Positions 13,570 to 24,103 of a stretch of DNA of 64,000 nt are shown in pieces. The notes beneath the pieces were generated by a model. It searched no databases. It saw only the letters and a list, made by a program, of their open reading frames with translations, and was not told where the DNA came from. Source of the stretch: Fistulifera solaris (taxonomy: Eukaryota > Bacillariophyta > Bacillariophyceae > Naviculales > Stauroneidaceae); assembly GCA_030295235.1 (NCBI GenBank), contig AP026157.1:310001-374000 (forward strand), written 5' to 3'. Both the position numbers and the translations under genes were made by a program. The first letter of the stretch is position 1; each line of letters starts with the position of its first letter.

Positions 13570-14434
13570 ATTTTTTATCCTAACTTGCCGATGTGCGACT
13601 TTTCGGTCGATTCTCCTGCTGCTGTCTATCAGCTGGATACTGGCGCTGGTTTTTTCTCCGCTCAAGTTTCCGGCTTTGGATTCAATGTTCATTTATCTGT
13701 TGTGAAAGCAAACGGCTTGGGAGGATTTGAATGTTACGGAACACCCAGTGATCGACAAATTTCGTGGGAGGGAGAAGAAAGACTATATCTTGTCGTTTAT
13801 GGTTGTTGTGACATGAATGCAGTTGGAGACTTTTCCCTGCGCTTAACTAAACATCCAAGCTCAAACAAGCCATGCAATGGCGTACGATCTTGGCCACGTT
13901 CCTGATGATGGGTTGAGGCACGCCGGGACATTTGCCGGTTGGCAGTTTCCTTACCCTCAAAATGTCACCCCTTGCGATTATGGAGGTCACGTCGCTTCCT
14001 CGGCTGGCCGGTCGAAGGTATTTCGAGTGATTGGGAACGGAAAAACATTGGCGGCTTTCATGTTTGTACCTCAATCGACTTTGAGTCAGGGAATTCAGGT
14101 CTCCTTAACCGTTGTGAAAGGAATTTGTCGTACTATGGAGTGCATCAAAGGTGCTTACTCGACAGTTGACCCCTTTTGGTCGGTCACCTGGCCGTCTGTA
14201 GCAGGGGAGACTTATGATATTTTGATATCCACGTGCTGCGCGGAAGTCGAAGACGAATTCATACTCATGGTGTACGAGGGATGGTAGGGAGTTGTTTGGC
14301 AGTAATGAGACAGCAGTCACGGGACTCGGAAATAAGGGTGGCGTCGATGCGGATTCTTCAAGCAGCAATTGAGAAAGGGCATGTCATTCTTGTTGAATGC
14401 CGTGGTATTGGTAGCATTGTTTTGCTGTTACTAA

Positions 14435-15536
14435 TGGAAAGTCGTTCATCAAGGTAAAGTATTGTCGCTTAGATAGGCAAAGAGCAATAATTCATGAGAT
14501 TTTGTAGTTGCTGAATCTGTGCATAGGATACTAGCTTCTTTTCCTTCGAATTGTCAGGTCAAGATAGCACATATAGATCTACGTTTTTCAATTTCCAAAT
14601 GGTGTGACGCACTCAACTACAAATCACGAAACCTAACACCAAACTAGTCCAGGACATAGAGTTGTTGACCAACCTTCAGAATCCACCCAGTAATCCAACC
14701 CCAAAAAACCTAACAAACGTCAATTTGACCACAATCGGCACCAAGTACAACCTAATAGTCAATTCGGCCGTCGGACCTGGCCACATCACCCAGTCCGAAC
14801 AAGATGACAGCCCCCTTGCTCACCACACCAGTGACATGGTAATCTATGTATAGGAAGTCAGCCTATCACAGATTGCACTACGGTTCAGTCATAGGGATAG
14901 GACGTAAGAACGATATATTCTCAGTTTTTTTATATTTATTTGTAGCCATAGCTATCTCTCTAAAGAGTTAAGTCGGCCTGTACCGGTACGCCATGAGGAA
15001 TGTTACTAATTATATACCAGTATCAGGTAAAATAGCATCATCGTTGCAATTCTTTCACCCACTGCGCAGCAGAGGGGCGACGGGCGACGGCGACGATGAG
15101 GCATTCTAAAAAAATATTATTATTTCTCCTTTGTTATTTCCTTGAATGAAAGTGGAGATGTATTATGTACTATTGTATTTACAAAGCATGAGTGACGAAA
15201 TATCTGGTTCTATACCAGAATCATACGATGGAGCTTCACGGTTTTGCGCCAAATAAGTACCAGTGACGCCCGGCGGCTGTAAATCTTACATGAAAATCTC
15301 GCATTCGGAAGCAAACAGAAAAATGAAAAGCCATTCATCCCAAGTCAATCAAGTCGTTGTTCATTCGTGATTGCGCCATTATTTTAATAAAAAGTTGCAT
15401 ATGCATACTTCCACAATCCTTGGAGCTTGGAGCGGCTCATTTTTTACGAACGATACGCCCAAACGGATCTATCACATTATTCATGAGTTGAGCTGGAGCC
15501 TCAAGCCTTTTTTCGCAGTAATTTTTGCATTCAACA
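14435..15536. other. Intergenic B-C
   Basis: No gene seen. It carries a GTACCGGTACGCCATG box at about 14982, also found 3' of gene C at about 18943, and the conserved upstream block at 15245-15375. Confidence 0.45.
15245..15375 (+). promoter_or_regulatory. Conserved upstream block of gene C
   Basis: TGCGCCAAATAAGTACC, AGTGACGCCCGGCGGC, then TCGCATTCGGAAGCAAACAG, in the same order and spacing as upstream of genes B and D. It lies about 290 bases before the ATG at 15537. It contains a GCGCCAA E2F-like core and a TGACG bZIP-like core (sequence likeness only). Confidence 0.5.
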
Positions 15537-18500
15537 ATGCGTCGTTTGCAGGCGACTTTCGTTGTACTTTGTGATGCGCTTCCCACGATGGCAGCCGACG
15601 GTCTTATTCCACCACCGCCTCCCAGTGCACCGGATTCGTTTGCTCCTCCCCTTTCGGAATTTGGTTCCTTGTGCGAAGACACCATTGTGCTTACGGTTCC
15701 TGCGGAAGACAGCACCGCGGTTGTGACTGGAGCTCATGCGAAGCTTTTTTCTTTTCTGGATTGCGCATTTCTCGACACAGGCTCCGCCCCAGCGACGGTG
15801 TACCAGATAGAAGGAACGGGTGCCATGCTAGATGTATTCTTGTTTGGAGATCAATACGGATCAAGTCAAGTTGCTGTTTTTGAAGGATGTCCCAGTCAAC
15901 CCGGCCGTAATGGCGCCGTGAACGTCAGTGGTGGGAAATACCCGAATTGTGTTGCCGGCCAGTATATCCAGGGCGCTCGCTGGCAAACACAAGCGGGTCA
16001 ACTGTACACGATCGTTGTGTATTCGTATGCGTCTCTTTCTTCAACTTCTTTCATTCTTCAAATTGAATCCGTTAAAGCTAGTCCAATTTGTGGCACGGAA
16101 AGCATTTCTCTTATAAATGTCGGGACACTGAACACTATTTCGGTGCAACTGCTGGGCGGATCGGAAGATAGCGTGACAATCACGGATCTTCCTCCGTGTG
16201 ATTATCAGACACGATCGTCTTTTGTTCTCTATGAATTTACTGTTTTGCAGTCGAATGTGATAATCTCGGCATCAGTCGAAGGCGTTGATTCCGTTGTCAC
16301 GGTCTATCAGGGCAACTGCGAAAGTAGCTACACGTGTTTACCGCATGCTGGAAGTGGTGACGCCTCCGTCAGCGATAAAAGCTCTGTAGTCAATAGGAAC
16401 AGCGAAGAAGTAACGGACGGGGAGGGTGCATCCGGGATGGAGTCGCAAGTCCGACTGGAAAGTATCGCGATGCCTCGGGCCAACTACAACGTTCACTCGT
16501 TTCACAATGAGATGGCAGGGGCTACCTACCTTGTTGCAGTCAGTTCGTGTTGTGGCAATAATGTTGAGGACTTTCGATTGACGTTGAATGTTACCGAATA
16601 CGGTAACGTATGCGAGACTCTGTTGAGATCAATTTGTCGTCAAACGAAACTTCGGCAATCGTCAATCTCTCTAAGGGGAAAGTGTACCAAGACCTCTCTT
16701 CTTGTCACGCAAACGGTTATCTCGATTCCAGTGGGCAACAGGCTTCTATGATGATCAGTAGTCCAGTGGCGTTCTACAAATTGATCGGTGACGGAAATAA
16801 TTATATCGCATACATTGCGCCTTCGGACCCAAATAAGTCCTTCGGTCAAGTACGGACATCACTTTATACTACCACTACGTGCAACAAGCCGCCAGAGTGC
16901 TTGCGAGGCGACAATCAAAACAACCAACTTTTAATCTCGACGGTGATTGGTGAGACGTACTATTTGGCATCTTACAGCGACCATACCGAAGATCAGGGTT
17001 CCTATGTTCTCAAGATGAGATCTTTATCCAGCAAAACTCCTTGTGAAGATGCAACCTATCTCGGATCCGTCGGCAATACGGGACTAACGGTCAACGGAAC
17101 CTTGTCAGAGGTTGCGTTCTACAGCAACTTCAGTATTTGCAACGTGTATGCCGAAACCACTCGTTTTCGCGTTTTCTTGTTCATTGCAGAAAAGGACGGA
17201 CCGATGGTTGCCACTGCCACAAAAGTCGATCCAAATATCAACTTCTACCCTCTTTTGACAGTTGTAACAAGTTGTGAGAGTGGCGAATGCATCGCTGGCT
17301 CGTCGAACTTTGATATCGACTTGCTGACTCCCGCTCTTTTCTGGAACGCCGAGGCGGGTGTAAAGTATTACGTTGTGGTCAGTAGTCTTGAGTTAACGTT
17401 CGACTCTGGAGAGTTTATTTTGACTGTGGAGCCCTTGACAGCGACGACGATTTGTGGCGAAAATGTAGTTGACATGGGAATCATTCCCAGGGAAGGCGCT
17501 ATGTTCAACGGGAGTACGATATCAGGTCCATTATTTGCTATCCCGGCATCGTGCCAAGACGATAAGACTATCGCTATGGTCAGCCGTTCAACAACCTTCA
17601 CTTTACGAGGCGACGGCAATGTTTACCTTTTAAGCGTGAGTGACGCTTTTGGATTTAGTCCTCAAGCTACTGTTTTTGACGGAAGCTGCGAGAATCTGAG
17701 ATGCATCCCTACTGATGCATATGTAAGCAGTTTCTTGGTGGATACCGCGTTAGATGAGACTTACACAATTGTGATCGGAGATTGCTGCGATCCTGTAGGA
17801 CTAGGAGGGACATTCAGACTTCACGCGAAAAAAAGTCAATAAGGGCAGTTTGACTTCCGACGCAATGGCTATGAATTTACCGTGGGGCACTGAAACCAAA
17901 CGAGTTACGGGATCGACTTCTTCTGGCTCATTTTATCCGGGTTTGCCTTTGTGTCACATCTCGGTCGATTCTCCCGCTACCGTCTATAAGCTGGACTTTG
18001 GCGACGGTTACTTTTCCGCTCAAGTTTCAGGTTTTAGTTTTGATGCCCAGCTTTCGCTCCTTAAAGCAAATGACTTAAGTGGTTTCGAGTGCTACGGAAC
18101 ACACGGACATCGACATGTCTTTTGGGAGGTAGGAGAGGCACAAAGTCTGTATCTTGTTGTTCACGGTTGCTGTGACATGAATGCCGTCGGTGACTTCTCC
18201 CTGCAGTTGCGCAAATTAAGCATATCAGGTGAACCATGCAATGACGTGCATGATCTTGGCAACGTCCCCAAAGACGGTTTGGTTTATGTCGGAACATCGA
18301 ATGACTGGTTTTTTGTTGCTAATGATGGTTCTGAAAGTGAGCCGCTTTGTGAATACGAAAACCAGCGCGCTTTCTCGCCTGAAAGGTCAAAGCTTTTTAC
18401 CGTCGATGGTAGTGGAAAGACGCTGGCGGCTTCTGCGTTCGTTTCTCATACGACTGCGATCAGGATCTCTCTAACCGTTGTGAAGAGCTTTTGTGGTTCG

Positions 18501-18812
18501 GTGGAATGCATCGAAGGTGCTTACTTGACGGTCGACCCCTTTGAGTCGATCACCTGGCCGTCTGTACCAGGAGAAACGTATGATATTTTCGTAACCATGT
18601 CGGTGTCGGAGACCGAAGACGAATTCATACTCATGGTATACGAGGACGGCACAGAATTGTTTGGTAGTAATAGGACAGCAGTCACGGGGCTCGGAAATAA
18701 CACAATGAACGACACCAGCCACGGCGCCGATTCTTCGAGCAGCAAATTGAGAAAGGCCATATCATTCTTGTTGAACGCCGGGGTATTGGTAGTAATGTTT
18801 TGCTGTTACTAA
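15537..18812 (+). CDS. Gene C: secreted seven-module PPC-like surface protein
   Basis: Best preserved family member, about 1091 residues. Start ATG 15537 opens a signal peptide (MRRLQATFVVLCDALPTMA) and a Pro-rich linker. Seven modules of 120-170 residues follow. Approximate module starts: 15666, 16084, 16606, 17036, 17448, 17840, 18228. Most share an opening Cys (CEDA, CGEN, CNDV), a strand pair around TVYQIEG or TVYKLD, a G-x-C-x(n)-C turn (GSCENLRC) and a closing YTIVV-like strand. Modules 2, 5 and 6 carry adjacent cysteines (SSCCG, GDCCD, HGCCDM). The Ser/Asn-rich tail ends in about 17 hydrophobic residues (FLLNAGVLVVMFCCY), compatible with a GPI signal or a tail anchor. Frame changes at a GG near 16617 and an A7 run near 17830 look like one-base run-length differences, since gene D is in frame at both. 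Many N-x-S/T sites fit an extracellular protein. Confidence 0.7.
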
Positions 18813-19413
18813 TGGGAATCCGTTCGTCAAGATAGGTTATTCTTGTAGTCGGTATAATTCTGTGCACTTAGGCTACTAGATTTTCCTTTTCCTCGCCGAC
18901 TTCAGGTGCACGTAGCCAACAATAACAGAGAAAGTCAGTTAGTACCGGTACGCCATGCGAACGGTTGCTACTTAAGGAAAATTAAGCTCACACCTCGTTT
19001 TTCGTTCTATCATGTCTCACGTAATACACTACTGGTACGTATGCTTCCTAATAAACTATTATTTCACCTCTTTCCTTTTTTATAAAATAAAAGCGGAGGC
19101 GATTATTGTTGTTTTCACAAAGCAAGAGTGCTGAATGCGCTGATCATACGATGGTGCTGGACGTTTTCGCGCCAAAAGTACCACAGTGACGCCCGCCGGC
19201 TCGTATAACCCTTATCTGAAAATCTCGCATTCGGAAGCAAATAATAAATGAATCCATTTATTTTAAAGTGAATCAAGTCGTTGATATTCATTCGTGATTG
19301 CGCTTTTACGGCAAGCAGGGCGCCTCAACTTCCACAACCTTCACACGTTCTTCGAGGGCTCATTCTTTTGAGAAAGATACGCCGAAAACGGCAATCACGA
19401 CAGTTTAGGGGAG
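18813..19413. other. Intergenic C-D
   Basis: No gene seen. It carries a GTACCGGTACGCCATG box at about 18943, shared with the 3' flank of gene B, and the conserved block at 19165-19300. Confidence 0.45.
19165..19300 (+). promoter_or_regulatory. Conserved upstream block of gene D
   Basis: TTCGCGCCAAAAGTACC, CAGTGACGCCCGCCGGC, then TCGCATTCGGAAGCAAA. Third copy of the block, about 250 bases before the ATG at 19414. Confidence 0.5.
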
Positions 19414-22400
19414 ATGCGCCGCTTCCGGGCGATATTCTCTGTGATCTGCGGGATCCTTTCCGAGACGGCAGCTGACGGTAAAGATCTAACACCAAAGCCT
19501 CTCGATCTTTCGGATGGGCTTTCTCCTCCCCCTGACGGAAAGTGGATCGTTGTGCGAAGAAGCCTTACAACTCTCGGTTCCTGCGGATGGGAGCCCCCAG
19601 GTGATTAGGGGGGCGCATGCCAAGCTGTTTTCTTTTTTCGGATTGCGCTTTTAATGACATAAAAGCCGTCTCAGCCACGGTGTATCAAATCGAAGGAAGT
19701 GGTACGATGTTGGATGTATTTTTGTTTCGAGATGAACTCGGATCGAATAAAGTTGCTGTTATGGAAGGATGCCCCAGTAAAGCTGGCAACAATTTCACCG
19801 GCGCCCCAAAAGATAGCAGCGGAGGCATGTCCTCGAATTGTGTTGTAGAGCAGTACGCTCAAGGCGCTCGCTGGCAAACAAAAGCAGGTCAACTCTACAC
19901 TATCATTATTTACTCCCCCGCTTCGATTTCTTCGACAGCTTACATTCTTCGCATCGAATCCATTCAAGCCAGTCCGGTTTGTGGCACAATTGCAAACTCT
20001 TTCATTCAATTGGATGCGCTAAACACAGGAAACTCATTGCAGTTACTGGGCGGATTGGAAGACAGCGTGAGTGGAGTCACGGACCTTCCTCCATGCGACT
20101 ATCAGACACGATCGTCGTCCGTTCTCTACCAGATTACTGTCGGTCTGCAGCCAAATGCTGTAATATCCGTCTTCGTCGAAGGTGATGACTCCGTTGTCAC
20201 GGTATATGAAGGCAACTGCGACAGTGGCTACTCGTGTTTGCCTTTGTCAGATGTCATAACTGATGACACCGCGATCGATTATAAAGGTTCTAAAATGATT
20301 TCGGAAAACAAAGATGGAAAAAGGGAGGGTACTGGCGCCCTCGCATTAGAGCCTCAGGTCAGGCGAGGAGGTATTGCGATCCCTCGGGTCACCTACAGCG
20401 GTCAGTCTTTCCACCATGAAAAGGCAGGGACAACATATCTTATTGAAGTAAGCTCCTGCTGTGGGGCTAGTATTGGCGACTTTCGTTTGACCTTGAATGC
20501 CACCAGTTATGGGAATGTTTGCGAGGACTCTGTAGAAATCGATTTGTTGTCAGGCAAATCATCAGTAACCGTCAACCTGTCCGAGGCAAAAGTATACAGG
20601 AATTTAGATTCATGCCATGCAAGCGGCGATTACGATGTCGATGGGCATCGGACTTCAAACGTTGGTTCGACAGCGTTCATTAGTAGTCCAGCGGTGATCT
20701 TCAAAATTACCGGCGACGGAAACAGTTATATAGCCTATATTGCTCCTTTGCACCCAAATTCGTCCATCGAGCAAATCAGGACGACTCTCCTAATGTCAAG
20801 TTATTGTGACAGAACGCTCCAATGTTTGCAGGGCGATAATTTCAGTAATTTGCTTTTGATCGAAACGCGGGTCAATGAGACGTACTACTTGGCAGTCTAC
20901 AGCGAGCAAACTGAAGATAAGGAATCTTACGATATGATTATTAGTCCCCTATCCAGGAATACGCCATGTCAAGATGCCATCAATCTAGAATCCGTCGGTG
21001 ATGGGATAACGGTTAATGGAACTTTGGCAGGAGCTGCTCTGTACAACAAATTGAGCATGTGTAACGTTTATGGCCAATTTTCTCGATTTCGCGTCTACTC
21101 ATTCGTTGCAGACAAAGACGGTCCAATGGTGGCCACCGCCAAGGTCGACCCAAATCTGAATTTCTACCCTTTTCTGACGGTTGTTACAAGCTGCGTGAAC
21201 GGCGAGTGTATCGCTGGACTTTCACATGTGGAGATCGAGGTGTCTCAACCGGCTGTTGTTTGGTATGCTGAGTCCGGTTCCACGTATTACGTTGCCGTCA
21301 GGAGGCTTGATTACGTAACTTACAACGGAAATTTCCAGTTGACAGTGGAGCCCTTGACAACGACGGCAATTTGCGATTACGAAAATGTGGTTGACATGGG
21401 TACTATTCCGGATGAAGGCGCTACATTTGACGGAAGCACAATATCTGGTCCCCTGTTTTCTGTCCCAGATTCGTGCCAAAAGGAACTAGCTGACACTTTT
21501 CCAACCAGTCGTGCCGCAACCTTCACCTTAAAAGGCGACGGCAATGCTTACATGCTAAGCGTCAGCGACGCTTCCGGCATTAGCCCTCAGGTCATTGTCT
21601 TTCAGGGAAGTTGTGATAATCTTAGTTGCATCCCAACAGACTTAAATGCAGACAGTTTTTGGTGGGAACAAAATTGGGCGAGACGTACACGATTGTTATC
21701 GGAGATTGCTGCACATCCGTACACATAGGAGGGACATTCAAACTTCATGCAAAGAAGATTATTTCGGGCAATTTTACTGCCGACGCGAAGGCATTGAGTG
21801 TGCCCGTAGGTACTGAGACCCAAAGAGTGTTAGACTCAACTTCATTGGGCCGCCTTTATCCCGGCTTGCCGTTATGTCACTTTTCGGTCGATTCTCCCGC
21901 AACTGTCTATAAGATAGAATCCAGCGTAGGTTTGTTCTCTGCTCAAGTTACCGGATTTGGTTTTGATGCTCAGCTTTCTCTTTTCAAAGAAGATGCCACG
22001 GGGGTTTTAGATTGCTACGGAACACATGACAATCGAGAAATCTCGTGGGAAGTAAAGAAGGCGCAAGATCTTTACCTTGTGGTTTACGGTTGTTGTGGCA
22101 TGAGTGTAGCTGGCGACTTTTCGCTGCAGTTGAGCAGGATGAAAATAAGAGGTGAACCGTGCAATGATGTGCATGATCTTGGCACCGTATCCGAGGATGG
22201 TTTGAATTATGTCGGGACATTAAGTGAATTGTCAATCGTGGCTACTGATGCTTTTGAAAGTGAATTGATTTGTGAATACGCAAGACAACATACTTTTCCT
22301 CTGGTGAGGTCCAAGATTTTCAAGGTCAATGGAAACGGGAAAATACTGGCGGCTTCCGCGCTCGTTTCTCAAACGACTTCAATGCAGATCTCCCACACCG

Positions 22401-22696
22401 TTGTCAAGAGCTTCTGCGGCTCGGCCGAATGCATTGAGGGAGCTTACTTCAGCGCAAGCCCCTTTGGATTGATCATCTGGCCGTCTGTAGCAGGAGAGAC
22501 ATACGATATTGTCGTATCCACGTCGCTGTCGGAAACCGATGACGAATTTATACTCATGGTGTACGAAGAAGGCTCGGAATTGTTTCAGAGCAACTCCACC
22601 AAAGAAATCGACCACGACGACTTAAACTCTTCTAGTAACAAGCGGATGAAGGGCATGTGGATGGCTTTAGTGGGGGCCATGTGTTGGTTTTTGTGA
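19414..22696 (+). CDS. Gene D: secreted seven-module PPC-like surface protein
   Basis: Paralogue of gene C with the same seven modules, about 1093 residues. Start 19414 (MRRFRAIFSVICGIL, signal peptide, then AADG). The long uninterrupted middle (19617-21728) covers modules 1 to 5, and 21626-22696 covers modules 5 to 7. It ends in GMWMALVGAMCWFL, a hydrophobic tail like that of gene C. Frame changes occur in a C run near 19532, a T run near 19632 and a T run near 21655. One-base run-length differences at all three give a length divisible by three and agree with gene C. Gene D therefore looks functional in the organism, with the breaks more likely to be assembly errors. Confidence 0.7.
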
Positions 22697-23103
22697 TGAA
22701 AATCAGTCGCCACGATGCTACTAATGAAAAAGTCGGTCGTCACCATAAGAAAAAATTGTCAAAATTGCTTGCACTCTAGCGAAATTGCATCTTCTGTTAC
22801 CATTACAAGCAGCATTATCCTCAAAACTAATGCAGAGTGTTCTACTGTGTCTGCTATGTTTGTTATTGTTTTCAATCACAAAACGCGGTCGTAGTACTTA
22901 GCAGTTACTATACGTTACTACTTTGTATAGGACAAAGTGTATACACCATTCTTCATCAACAGGACTGGACTTTAGTCACGGGTCTGAAATAATTGGCTGC
23001 GCGACGCATTTCTGTTTTGTTGATGAAAAGCTAATTATACACATTCATTTGCTTCTTTGATTCCGAATCTTCTTCATTTAACAATTAGCACACAAACTAA
23101 AAA
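22697..23103. other. Intergenic, nothing recognised
   Basis: AT-rich spacer between the surface-protein array and EMC3. It marks the right end of the tandem array. Confidence 0.5.
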
Positions 23104-24023
23104 ATGACAACAACACTTTTATTAGACCCCGACATTCGCGATTGGGTCGTGTTGCCGCTATTTGTCATCATGGTAGCGGCGGGCTTGTTGCGGCACAGTG
23201 TTAGTGTCTTGTTGCAAGGTTCGCCCGTCAAGGCACAGGCCATTTCCGCACGGAGTTCTTCTTTGCTAAGACAAACGATGAAATTACAGACGGGAGCGGC
23301 GCATTATATGACAACGTGGCGTTGGCAGTGTCGCAAAGAACACGCGATCCAAACCTTGCGACAGGAAGCGGACTGGGCCGAAGCAGAACAAACGAAGAAA
23401 TCGGAAAGCGGTGACGCGACGGATAACGCCGATGATCCCATGAGTGCCATGATGAACAATCCTATGAGTATGATGAAAGGGAATATGGTCTTTATGGTTC
23501 AAAATATGGTCATGATGCAAGGAATTCAACACTTTTTCAGTGGCTTTATTCTTCTCAAAGTGCCCTTTCCGCTCACGGCCGGATTCAAGAGTATGTTTCA
23601 ACGCGGTCTCGGAGCGGAATTGCCCGATCTGGAACCCAGTTACGTCAGTTCCGTCAGTTGGTACTTTTTGGTCATGTACGGATTGCGTTCCTTTTGCAAC
23701 TCGTCATTGGCGATCCACCCCTCGAAGTGCGTGAACAGTCCTCCAAGACGATGCAGTACGGATACTTGCCTCCGGGACGGACGGGACAAGATGGAGCCGC
23801 CGTCGCGCAACAATTACGACAAGAAGCAGAAAATCTGGAAGTCTTTGTGCAGCCCCGCAAATCGGAATTTGATTCGGTCGAAAAACGTGTCTTGGGTGTT
23901 CAGCGATATCCCAAAAAATCGAAGTTGACCGGTCCTGACAGTCACGATAGCTTATTTACGAATGCAAATACTGGTAATACAAAAGGCAAAGGAGGCAAAA
24001 GAAGAGTAATTGAGCCGTTATAA
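23104..24023 (+). CDS. EMC3: ER membrane protein complex subunit 3
   Basis: Conserved insertase-like subunit of the ER membrane complex, which helps insert tail-anchored and multi-pass proteins (family knowledge). The N-terminal LLLDPDIRDWVVLP and first membrane segment are diagnostic. So are the Met-rich segment (about residues 115-145), the FFSGFILLKVPFPLT motif, FKSMFQRG and SYVSSVSWYFLVMYGLRS. The C-terminal cytosolic tail is Lys/Gly-rich. The frame changes once at a TTTT run near 23694. The family alignment continues across it, and one extra T gives 306 residues, close to the usual EMC3 length. It converges with the TPR gene at 24104. Confidence 0.88.
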
Positions 24024-24103
24024 GAGATAACGATTTTTAAAAACTTGTATTATCATTCGTATTTACTAATTGAAATATCGCGTTTACTCATCTCCCCTTA
24101 AAA

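Larger units (their letters stand above)
4350..14434 (+). pseudogene. Gene B: PPC-like multi-module surface protein, disrupted by copia element
   Basis: Paralogue of genes C and D. Start chosen at 4350 (MRSILVIF, signal peptide then AADG) by alignment with gene C. Modules 1 and 2 are continuous to about 5450 (CCHTN pair in module 2). Module 3 is cut short after KVYRDL at about 5525 and most of it is deleted. Modules 4 and 5 follow (5534-6360), with several frame changes. Module 6 is split at 6464 by a 7.1 kb copia element and resumes at 13570. Module 7 runs to about 14280 and the coding tail matches the end of gene C up to a stop near 14434, again with frame changes. A large internal deletion, an inserted element and many small lesions make this a real pseudogene, unlike its neighbours. 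Confidence 0.75.
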
